The position numbers were made by a program, and so were the translations under genes. 64,000 nt of DNA from Bullera alba (Eukaryota; Basidiomycota; Tremellomycetes; Tremellales; Bulleraceae). Below are positions 30,544-40,771 of the stretch, piece by piece; within the stretch, counting starts at the first letter, position 1, and every line of letters starts with the position of its first letter. The stretch covers positions 248,001 to 312,000 of the forward strand of contig BCIX01000006.1 of the NCBI GenBank assembly GCA_001600095.1, written 5' to 3'. The notes under the pieces are model-generated. The model saw only the letters and a program-made list of their open reading frames with translations, did not search any database and had not been told where the DNA came from.

Positions 30544-32911
30544 ATGGCAGAGGTGAGTCCAAGCTCTGGCATCCGCTGACTGTGAACAGCTTGACTCAAA
30601 GGACGTGGACTCTTCGCTGGACCTGAGCGAGATTTCGCTAGAGTCGCCATCTATACCGCCCGAAGTCACCGAGACGAGTCAGGAAAGCTCAAGCAGGGGA
30701 TCCCTGCAGAATGGATATCTGTCCCCCAAGGGGTTTCAAGAGGATGATGGCGGAGATCTCGGATACACGGCCTCGATCCCTCTACCGCCCAGTCCAGGCG
30801 GCAGCGGTCGGGGAAGTCTCAGTTCTGTATCGATGAACCGACCACAGAGCCGGTCGCTCACTGGATCCCAAGGACGCCGTTCGAGATCGCCTTCACCCTC
30901 GGCCTTTCGCTCGATATCACCCAGGCCACTTGTGATTGACAATCTCGAAGTACGGTCACAACGATCATCTCACTCGAGTCCGGTCGCCTCGAATAGTGGA
31001 TATAGACCCAGTTCACCGGGCGCAAGGAGCTCGCATAGTCAGCATAGCTCATCCCCGCCCAATACCCCACCGCCACGGTTCATCCACTTCAAACCCACCC
31101 TACCATCTGCGAACATTGCCACAAATGGCCAAGCGGAGGGTATTGACCCCAACGCGCCTTTCGAGTCCATACCCCTGCAAACGACGCCTCCGACCATAAC
31201 GGTCGGTCTGCCAACGTCTCCTATGTCGCCAAGGGGTACTCCGAAAGCAAAGCGGAGTAGCTGGGTGGGCTTTGGCGTGGACAAGGATACAAATGGTCAT
31301 GGAAATGGCTCACCAGTAATGACAACTCTGGCGCTAGATCCGCGAGGGAATTCTGAGGAATCTGAGCGGAGACCAAGTGTACCTGCAGGCGTGTCGATAG
31401 AGGCTGGACCTTCGACATCGCCAAAACCTCGACTCCATGCCCCTCCGGCACACCCCCATCCCTTTCCTCTACCGTCAAGCAATCACAGCCGGAATCCCTC
31501 AGTCACCTCGACCACCTCGGATTCTCGAGCCGAGGGCTCGAATCATAATGGCGGGGCTAGCACCATCGCAAAGCCCACCGGAGGACTGGGCGTGAAAGGC
31601 GTCTCCGCACTGGACAAGGTTCGGAGTCAGACCCGACCCTCTTGGCTCCCTCCCAAGGACAAAGCCGAGGACGAAGTCCACCTGCACGAATGGGAGGAAA
31701 TGATGTCTCAAGCGAGAGAACATGAAAAGGAGCGACGGAAGCAGGCCGAGGCACGTCGGTTGGAAAAGGAGAAACGGCTGGCAATGTCAACACCGAGATG
31801 GGAGGCCTTGTTATCGGGCACGCCAACAGGTGCCGGAGGCGCCGGATTCAGTGTGGCCAAAGTCAAGGACGATGAGAGTTTGAGGAGGCTATGGTTTGAC
31901 GGAGTCCCCAGTCATCTGAGGGGTAGAGCATGGAGTTTGGCTATTGGAAACCCACTTGCCATGTCCAAAGGTGCGTCCGAACACCTCGCTTGATACTGAC
32001 TCTCGGATTCGTAGAAGCGTACAAGGCATACCTCGCCCGTGCGCGTAAAGCCATCGACCAAGGTCGATTCCCTCAAAACATCCTCGACCGCTTGGAAGCC
32101 GACATGGACGATACGCTCCCCACACTCAAGCTATTCGTCCCGGGAAGCCCTATGCGAGATGACCTCCGAGAGTTTGTCTGCGCCTGGGTCGTGTATCGAT
32201 CCGACGACGCTCTAGGCTATGTGAGTCCAAGCAAGGAGGAGGGCTGACCTCGAGGCCCCGTACATCACCCATCTGAGCGCAATGTTCCTTCTGACCTCGC
32301 CCCCACCGATCGCCTTTCTCTCTCTGGTCAACCTGCTCTCTAGGCCGTGTCTCAGGGCGTTCTACACCCAGACCACAGAGGAGATCGAGGCTTATTATAG
32401 GGTCTTTGAGAATCTCCAAGCGGATCTCTTCCCCAAGATCTACGCAAATTGCAAAAACCTCGGGATTAGGCTGCCAGAGAGCTACTTTAGAAGCCTGTTC
32501 ATCGAGCAAATACCCTTCGAAGCCTGCTGTCGGCTGTGGGATCAGGTGAGCCTCTCATCAACTCAGAGATAGTAAAGGCTGACAGCCCAGATCATCCTGG
32601 ATGGGGACGGATACATATTCCGAGCGGCCCTAGCCATCTTTGGCTTTCTCGAGCCTCGACTGCACTACCCCGATCACGACGAGATCCTCTCCGTGCTCGA
32701 AGGCCGGAACGAGGCCACGGCCAAGATCACCGAGAGGGAAAAGGAGAGGGCCAAGGCCCGAGGAGAGGAGATTGAGCTCGAGGTCGGGCTGGATGGCAAG
32801 TTGAGCGTGTTTGGGTTGAACGAAGGGGTGCTGTTTGACTGGTTGGATGGGAATGACGGGTGGAGGGAGAGCCGGTTTGAGCGACTGGTCGTGAGAGAGA
32901 TGCCGGATTAG
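30544..32911 (+). CDS. TBC-domain protein lacking both catalytic fingers (735 aa)
   Basis: Five exons (30544-30552, 30590-31970, 32015-32220, 32255-32545, 32591-32911) sum to 2208 nt. The first coding exon is only nine nucleotides (MAE). Residues 1-400 are disordered and Ser/Pro-rich; a coiled-coil-like stretch (EHEKERRKQAEARRLEKEKR) precedes the TBC domain. The domain begins GVPSHLRGRAWSLAIGNPLA and runs through ACCRLWDQIILDGDGYIFRA to the C-terminus. TBC proteins accelerate GTP hydrolysis by Rab GTPases using Arg (IxxDxxR) and Gln (YxQ) fingers. Here the equivalents are LEADMDDT and GYAPYITHL, so both are replaced. The protein aligns best with TBC1D12/14-type domains. It is probably a Rab-binding scaffold rather than an active GAP. 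Confidence 0.85.
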
Positions 32912-34203
32912 CTCGGCATGCAGAGCATGCAGAGTATTGCATCGAAGTACTGGGTAATTGGGCTTGCTGGGAGTGTGATCGGCCGGACAAGACTCTTGCT
33001 CGTTGGCTGGGCCAACTCGATTCTTACGGCGACGGGGTCTGTTGCGGCGGCCGAAGTGTTAGCGGTGTTGCTCATCCGCGGAACAAGGTCGACCTCTGGA
33101 CTCGAGTCCTGTCAACAATACAGTCGAGCGGTGACTCTGAGACCAATTTCGATGCTTTGTCCCATGGTCAGAGAGGTCGGTAGTGGTGGAGATATCTACA
33201 TGCATGCCCGTGGTGGTAGTATCGCCATGATATGCAGAGTGAGCTTTCGCTATATAATTCTTGGGTGGTTGTTGTGGTGGCGATAAACCGGATTTAAGAG
33301 CCTACGTCGTCTTCGTCCACCTCATCCCTTCTCGGTCATCTGCCTCTGCTCCCCTTGTCCGCTCTATCACACACTTACGAACTCGCATCGACGTGGACCG
33401 CTCTTTCGCTGTATGCAGCGCCCGGCACACGCAGTTCCCGTCGACATACCGCCCGCTCGTTGCTCGCCATGCCGCCTGGCAAGTCAAAGGCAAAGCCGAG
33501 ATCGGCGACCGAGAGTGTGTCCAGCGGGGGTCACGAGTTGAACGTCGCGTGAGTCCGAGTCCGAGTCCGAGTCCTCCGCGGATGGTTGGGGTGCGTCTGT
33601 GTCGTACACATGACAGCACGCAGGTACTAGCAATGAGGAGCTAGCCCCTAGGATCTCTCGATTCTCTACTAGACTGTGTTGCTCGGTATGAGCAGTGCAA
33701 TTTAGCATCCCCGAACATCTACGATCGATTCCCAAGCTGACTCCAACTCTCCACCCCACCCTACTACATCTTGTCACGTACTCGTGCACCTCGGTCTGCA
33801 ATCACACACACATCGCATTCGACATTAACCACACACGATACCATATCGGCCAACTTCCCTTGTTCATCCACCCTTTCTCGGCCTCGCTTATCACATCGTC
33901 TCCGCCTCGGCATCGACCCCTGTCAACCCTGCCATGTACAACTGTACATGACAACTGTCCATCGACCCGACCGTCATACTGCACTTCTGATACCGACTAC
34001 AATGGCTGTTCCAATCCTACAGTGAGACAAGTCAGAGACAAAGGTCAGAATCGCCCATATCCTTCCTCACCGGCCCACAGGACGATTCGCCCTCGGCCAT
34101 CCCTCGCAAAAGCACCAATAGCCACTTTGCTGGATCATCGCGGCACGGTCTTGTACGATCGCGCACGTCAACCATTAGCTACACACCACCACTAGCGCCC
34201 GTC
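32912..34203. other. 1.3-kb intergenic region upstream of the VTT gene
   Basis: Contains a possible small exon at 33470-33551 (MPPGKSKAKPRSATESVSSG, ending at a GTGAGT donor) whose continuation I could not find in frame, a four-fold GAGTCC hexamer at 33551-33574, and a CT/CCAC-rich leader at 33720-33960. No complete gene can be supported. Confidence 0.45.
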
Positions 34204-36623
34204 ATGTCGAGGGAGAATTCGTTGGAAGAGGTGTCACAGGATGGCTCCGAACTACCGGGTCCTTCTCGCCTCGCTGTCACTCCGTCGACTAGCAGGGCGG
34301 GAAAGCTATTTGGAAATAGGAGGGCTTCGAAATCAGTGTCCAATGCCAAACCACCGACAAACAACTCGCCCTTTCCGAAGGGTACGGCTCCGATCCCCAG
34401 TCTGCTCGTATCCCCAGATACGACTTTAACTCAGAGAGAGGGCGCTGGCAAGAGAATGGGCTTGAAGAGGAGGATATCAACGCCAATCATGACCAAGAGG
34501 TCATTACCCGACACTGGAGATCTCGACACTACGGGGACCATCGACGAAGGAGACGAGGGAAAATCAGCCCAACTCTCACCCGATCAGCCGAAAGAGGTTC
34601 AGAGTAGGGCGAGATCGACGTCGACCAGTATTGTCGTTCCTCAGCACTTGCAAGAGAGACATAATGCCACTGCTGGGCCTTCCTCAGCACCCATGCGGCC
34701 ACCCTCGCCATATCGGACACATGGGATTCAACCCTTGAGCTCTACTCCCATATATATCACCCCTTCCACCCCGGACGAGACGACACCGCCTTACGTCCCC
34801 AATCCAACGTACCCCAACACCTACACCCCATCTTCGGCAGTCGGGGCGAAATCCCGCTCAGCCGGTCTGCTGAGCTCAATGTACGATGCGAGCGAGGCGT
34901 CTCTGCTCAAGCTGACACGATGGGTACGCCCGAAAACGAGAACAAACCGGGAGAACAGGAGAGACTCGGACGTGGATAGTGAAAAGGGCTTGGAGGAGGA
35001 TGAGCCGTCTACGGGCGAATCCCGAGAATCCACTATACGAACCAGCGTAGACAGCTCGAGGCGGGACGGGAGCAAGTACTGGTGGAACGGGTCCACAGGC
35101 CATGGTTCGGACGAGGACGAGGCGGAACATGGATACTTTTCCTTACCACCCACACCGCCGGAAGACAAGGCGAACCCGATGCTCGAGTTTGAATCCGCCC
35201 TGACGTCGGAGAAGCGGGCACCGATCCAGTCCCTGCCCACACCGGCTCTATCGACGAGATCGCTCAGTCGTGTGGATTCGAAATCGAGGAGGAAATGGGC
35301 GGGGCCGGTGACTACCGCCAACACGCAGGATGGTTGGCTGGCTCTGTTGTACCGCTCCTGGGGGAGACTGGTCGCTTCGGGCGGAAATACCGGCAAGACG
35401 GGAGAAGTGATGAAAGAGCTCGGGTGGACAGTAGGCTTCTTGGTCGCATTGTTCTTTGTCACCGGGCTCTCGGTCCTCTGGTCCGTGAAGGGGTTGCCAA
35501 TGTGGGTACCTACGGGGGGTGAGGAGAAAATGTGCTAATAGTGCTATCAGTACCCAGCTCAAACATCTGCCGACGTCGACGAGCGATTTGCAATTGCTCA
35601 GCGCGGAGATTCGGGGATACATGGCTTCAAGCCCGATGAGCTGGTGGCATACCGTTGGTGTGCTGACCGTCGTTGGATGCTGGAAACACGCTTGGTCGGT
35701 CCCAGGCGCGGTAGTCCTGGTAAGTCGACAGTGTCACAAGTCGCTCCATTGCTAACCAGGTTTAGAATATACTTGTCGGGAGCGTGCTCGAGCCAATGTC
35801 CGCGTTGGCCTTGCTCACCATTATCACCGCCACGGGATCGCTATTCTCCTATCTCCTCTCACGGCCACTCGCCCCTTTGATCGCGGTGCTATTCCCCAAG
35901 CCATTGGCCCTGGTCCGAGCCGCACTCGCGCCCGACTCTGCGCCCCCGCCAACCGTCACTCACCCCAGCCCGCCGCTGCACTCTGAGCGAGTGACGCCCG
36001 TGACTACCGACACACCGCCGTCTGGCAGTGTCTGGAGGCGACTGCTCATCATGCGAGCGATGGGTTTCGTCCCCTGGTCAGGGATGAATGTCGCCTGTGG
36101 AGTCGTTGGGGTGGATTGGAAAGTGTTTTGGATCACTACAGCCGCTGGATCCGCCAGCTGGTCATATGTCACTGCTTCAGTGGGCAACATCCTCTCTAGG
36201 CTCGCCATCCCTTCATCCGCCCTTGACGACACTACCACCGCCTTAGCCGGTGGTGGGGGGGAGAGTTTGACGAGTCTACTCCGGGATCCGGTCTTGATTG
36301 CCAAGTTGGTCTTCCTGTCCGGACTCACGCTGCTCCCCGTCGTGCTCAAGAAACGCAAGGGCGGAGCGGATCCACACGCCGCTGTTCCCGGGGAAAAGGG
36401 TGATTCACCCAAAGATACTGCGAACGCGGAGGAGATATTGCCGCCGGCTTTGTCCCCGGATTCACCCTTGGCCAGCAGTTTGGCAAGGTTCACACCCACA
36501 CCGGCAATGTTTGATCTGTTGAGCTTTGGGAGGACGGCGATGCGGACGACCGGGGCAGTGGTCATGGGCGCCGTGAGGGGCGGTGTGGCCGCGGGTCAGA
36601 GAGTTGCCGGGCTGGGTCGATGA
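34204..36623 (+). CDS. VTT-domain (SNARE-associated Golgi, TMEM41-like) membrane protein
   Basis: Three exons (34204-35501, 35551-35719, 35766-36623) give 774 residues. The first 390 are disordered, rich in Ser, Pro and Thr. A membrane segment follows (LGWTVGFLVALFFVTGLSVL), then WWHTVGVLTVVGCWKHAWSV and ALALLTIITATGSLFSYLLS. The VTT core has the WKHAWSVPGAVVLNILVGSV re-entrant motif and the later RLLIMRAMGFVPWSGMNVAC with GVVGVDWKVFW. VTT/DedA proteins such as TMEM41B and VMP1 are ER phospholipid scramblases needed in lipid distribution and autophagy; Tvp38 is a Golgi member. Localisation here is inferred. The C-terminus has another helix (LIAKLVFLSGLTLLPVVLKK) and an acidic tail. The first join reconstitutes GLPITQLKHLP in frame. 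Confidence 0.88.
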
Positions 36624-37032
36624 AATGGGTGCTACGGAGCAGAGGATCCACTTGACAGTAATATGGAGCGTAGGGAGGCGAGGAGTGAGGTGGCCAGGAG
36701 AAAAGTAGGGCTTTGAACAGATTTGACATCAATCGATAATGCAGCGACGGGCGGTGAGACTCGATCAGAGCGTGGGTAATCAAGGCTTATAATGCGGGAT
36801 GGAACCGACTACTGCCGTGTATGTAGCATACTTCTCGAGAATGTATAACAGTGTCTGTCTGCGCTGGCCGAAGGTGGGGTTTGTCATCTGGTATACATAC
36901 ACACAACATGAAAGCTCGATATGGAATGGGATATGTGAATGATCTCCAAGGCCTCCGCATTATTCCTCCGGGTCTTACTCATACTCGTACACTCATCCTC
37001 GACAACGAACATCGCGCGATGACTGATCGGCG
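36624..37032. other. Convergent intergenic region (VTT / PROPPIN)
   Basis: The 3' flanks of two convergent genes. Nothing coding seen. Confidence 0.4.
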
Positions 37033-38955
37033 TCACCATCCACCCCCGCCGACGCCCAAACGGCGATACTCTACCAATTCACACTTTCCCCTCTGCCCCG
37101 CCTCGTCATCTTGGGGTATACGAAGCCTGTACCAATCCCCAGAGTAGGTAATGGCGACAAGTTGCATTTCCCCCTTTGCCCCAAAGCCTGTCGGGATGGT
37201 CGGTGTGGGCCTAGTGGATCTTGTCGTCGATGTGCTGTGTATGTTCGCACTGATGCCCGCTCCACTGGCACTGACTGTGCTGGCGGCGCTGGATCTCTGC
37301 GCTCGAGGGGTAGGCGGCGTTTCTGTTCGCGAGGGCATGAACGCTCCTTTGGAGAATGGCGTCGGGGTCGCTGTTCTTGATGAAGGCGTTTCCGAGCCAA
37401 ACGACCGTCTCTCCTCCCTCGAACCTAGGTGCGCACCGCCGCGAGCGGATGTGAAATCAACAGAGGTCTTGCCATGTCGATTCCCGCCCTCTCTCTCCCC
37501 AGACTGGTCGGCCTCGATTTCGACTCTGATCCATCCCACAACGAAGCGCTCGGACCACTCGCCATCGCCGTCCACCTCCTCCGAGGAGGATTTGGTTGTC
37601 ATCCCGGCCTTTCCAGCGGCAGCCCCGACGACCGAAGCGAATGCGTGAGGGTTTTTCCGGGGAAGATGGTATTGAGCGACGGAGGCCGTCGAGGAGAAAT
37701 ACTTTGGCAGGGGGATATTCCAGGAGAGGAGATTCGTCAATGACGGAGGGTTTGTCGCCGATGTAGACCTATGACCAAACGTCAGGATCAGACCGGCACT
37801 TGGTGTACTCACGCAGAGCCGTCTCGTAGAGGATTCTCATCGTCCCAAATGTGCATTGTGCCTTTATCGCTCCATCCCACTACTCTCCCGCCCTTCCCGC
37901 CCACAGCGCCGTCGGGTGGCTCGAATCGCGCACCCCACATTTCTGCTCGGTCCACCCCACGCCTGAGCTCGCGCTGGAGTTGTCCCCTGGCCGTATCCCA
38001 GACGCGAAGTAGAGTCCCGCGTTCCGAGGTCGTGATGATGTGAGAGCCAGATGGAGTGCACGTGAGTGTGGACAGCGGGTGGGTGTGGGCGAGAATGATG
38101 GGCGAGCGGAATCCCTGGGATTTTGGATTACTCGGACCGGGGATAGAGGCAGAGGTAGATTCGGGTGATGGGCAAGGTGGCAGTTGGATCAGTTGCACGT
38201 GTCCGGCTTGTCGACCTGGCAAAGCGAGCAGTGTCGATCCCGGCATAGTGGACAAGGCCATCAGGCCTATCACACCAATTAGTATCCGCTTGTGCGATCG
38301 TATTGCTCTGGACGCACCCTGCTCATTCTCACTCGTCTCCCATTGTCCAAGCTTGCGAAGGGTGAATCGTCCTCTATCATCCATATGACTAGAGGGTCCT
38401 GCATCGCCAGAGGGATTGCTGCGGGCCTCGATACCATACTGGAACGCAATGACGCGATGGGATAACGCGATGCACAGCATGCCATGTCGACAGGTGACCC
38501 CTCTTATCCGCTCGCTACGCGTGAGTCAGCACTGCCCCACTCGGGGTTTGGATTGGACGCACCTGAACTCGAGCTGAGCGACGGCGATGCCCAGTTCGTC
38601 GTGATAGATAATGGCCTTGTTGGGGGAATAGAGCGGGTCGTTCCCGCCCCCTTGGAGCACCAACAAAGGGGAGTAAGGGAGGGGCAAGGCGACAGCCAGC
38701 GTACCGCCGAATTCTATGCTATATCAGCGCTACCCCAGTCCTCACTGCAGGACAGATACAACGGGGCTCAAGCTGCGAGACTCCTCGCTGGCGCTCGGAC
38801 TAACCTCGTCGCCTAACCAGGCCCAGGGGATAACTCCGCCATACCTCGTACCCGGTCTCACTGGCCACTGAGAAGAATGCGCCATCTTGCGAGAAATGGA
38901 TAGAGTGGATCGGCGACGCTCGCAGCGTGGAGACAGAGTATCGACCCAACTGCAT
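37033..38955 (-). CDS. PROPPIN, Atg18/Hsv2/WIPI-type beta-propeller
   Basis: Four exons. The N-terminus MQLGRYSVSTLRASPIHSIH with FSQDGAFFSVASETGYEVW is propeller blade 1; blade 2-3 contains NKAIIYHDELGIAVAQLEFR and GVTCRHGMLCIALSHRVIAF. Blade 5 has HPLSTLTCTPSGSHIITTSE with GTLLRVWD and is followed by the signature REL-RRG (LRRG), the two-site phosphoinositide-binding loop of PROPPINs. FSSTASVAQYHLP resembles the blade-6 membrane loop. These proteins bind PI3P and PI(3,5)P2 on endosomes, vacuole and phagophore and act in autophagy. The last blade carries a long Ser/Thr-rich insertion (about residues 430-560) not present in compact yeast members. LRRG rather than FRRG points to the Hsv2/WIPI3-4 side, but this is tentative. 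Confidence 0.88.
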
Positions 38956-39467
38956 CCTCGCGAGTTCACCAGTTGGGATCGGGTTGGATCACTGTGCAGT
39001 CCGTACCATCGGGCGGCGAGGGCTTGATGTACCGCAACGCGGCTGTTGATTCGGAAGTTGATCTAACACTTCCTGCTCAATCGAGATCGAGCGAGGGTTC
39101 AGCCAACATCCTAGCCTGAGCGAACGGTAGCGAGATGGATACGAAGAACTAGTTAGATATCATACCAACACTGCTCGTCGCCATCGCGACACCTCTCCGG
39201 GTCATCGGTCTAGATCCGATCACGTGACAACCTCTGGGATGAGCGGCGGTCGCCACCTATTTGTCGCTGTTTTTCCAACCTCACCTTTGTGACTGTCACT
39301 CTACTCTTGCTCAACATACCCGTACCTCGTTCGACTACTGCTTTGCTATCACAACTGATCACTACACCAACCATCGTCGCCATCGCCGTACGGACGCAGC
39401 ACCAGAATCTGCAGCCGACCAGACAGACGCCCAGGAACTTCTACCAGAGCAGAACAAATCAGGCATC
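38956..39467. promoter_or_regulatory. Divergent promoter shared by PROPPIN and RPB6 genes
   Basis: 512 nt between two start codons on opposite strands. The RPB6 side ends in a CAACATACCC/CATCGTCGCC-rich leader. No TATA box recognised. Confidence 0.5.
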
Positions 39468-40452
39468 ATGTCCGACGACGAGCAGATGGACATGGGCGGC
39501 GACGACTATCAGCAGGACTTTGACCCCGATGAGCTCAAGTGGGTCCGAAGCTTTCGCAGAAAGCGTCAGCCAGATCCTGGAATTGTGCATGCTGAGACCA
39601 TTTCAGCTACGAGGATGCCGACGTGGAACAGCAGGAAGGCGAGGGGGAGGAGGATGATGCGCTGAACCAGGACGAGAGGATGATAGTGGTGAGTCCAGTG
39701 TTTCGACTGGTCCCGCGGATTACATTGTTCGAGGGATGCGTGCAAGATGGGTAGGAGTGGAAGCGGGGGATACAGAAGAATCTCGACTGGCTCACGGTCA
39801 AAAAGTGCAGGGATATGTGACAGTCATTCATGCCGCCTTGGGAGGGTGAAGACGATGGCACTGACTACGCTGTAGGAGTCTGGCGCGCCGGCAGATGGAG
39901 AGAAGCAGCGAACCGGCAAGGCCGCAAAGCCGAATGCGGTCAGGATAACGACGCCTTATATGACGAAATACGAGAGAGCGCGGGTATTGGGCACGAGGGC
40001 CCTGCAGATCAGGTACGTGGAGTCTCTTCCGTGCTTGTCTCGCCGACAGGCGAGATTTCATTTGTGTGGGAACCAGACGAGCGGAGACGGGGGACGGGAG
40101 TGGGAGATTGTAACCCCGGGAAAAGGCGTCTGGGAGGATGCCCTCTCTCCCACACGAGAAGCATCCAGGGGAGACCCAGCCGTCTTGGGCATAGAAGGCT
40201 CAATTATAAAGTGACGTCGGCAACGTTGACCCACCTGATAGCATGAACGCACCCGTTCTGGTGCCATTAGACAACGAGACGGATCCGTTGGAAATCGCCC
40301 TGAAAGAGCTCAAGGCGATGAAGATTCCGCTGGTCATACGGCGATACCTCCCCGGTAGGTCAGAGCCATGTCTTTCACCGTAGGCGCAGCTGACTTTGAC
40401 AGACAACTCGTTTGAGGATTGGAAAGTGGAAGAGCTGATTCAGCAGGAGTAG
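39468..40452 (+). CDS. RPB6: RNA polymerase I/II/III shared subunit RPABC2 (Rpb6)
   Basis: Five exons (39468-39538, 39607-39688, 39876-40012, 40242-40354, 40403-40452) sum to 453 nt, 150 residues, close to the yeast length. The acidic N-terminal tail ([20 protein letters not shown]) is followed by the highly conserved core: [60 protein letters not shown] and the terminal [14 protein letters not shown]. The protein is a clamp-base subunit required for assembly of all three nuclear RNA polymerases. Introns 2 and 3 (about 190 and 230 nt) are longer than most in this window. The gene is divergent from the PROPPIN gene. Confidence 0.97.
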
Positions 40453-40771
40453 CCCACCGTCCCCACTCGGGGAGTAGTCTTGGCTGAGGGGAGATGGCGG
40501 TGGACCGCTGATTTGTAACATACCGCCTTGATGCACGATATTCCTACCTTCAGGGAGACCAGCAGTGATCTCCACCCTGCAGAGATTGGCGCCACGAGCG
40601 TAGTTTACATCGCCAACCGAGTCCTACGACTATACCATTCTACCACTACTGATACAGAAGTTCGTGCTTGACAAATTATATACAGAGAAATCTATTCGAC
40701 CCATTCGAAGCACACCGCCCACGTTCCAACTTAACAATACCTCAACCTCAACCCCAAGCCCGCGCTCGCGC
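40453..40771. other. Convergent intergenic region (RPB6 / Zn2Cys6 gene 2)
   Basis: The 3' flanks of two convergent genes; nothing else recognised. Confidence 0.4.

Noticed and set aside
37151..37648. A 165-codon plus-strand ORF
   Set aside because: Antisense shadow of the Ser/Thr-rich insertion in the PROPPIN gene.
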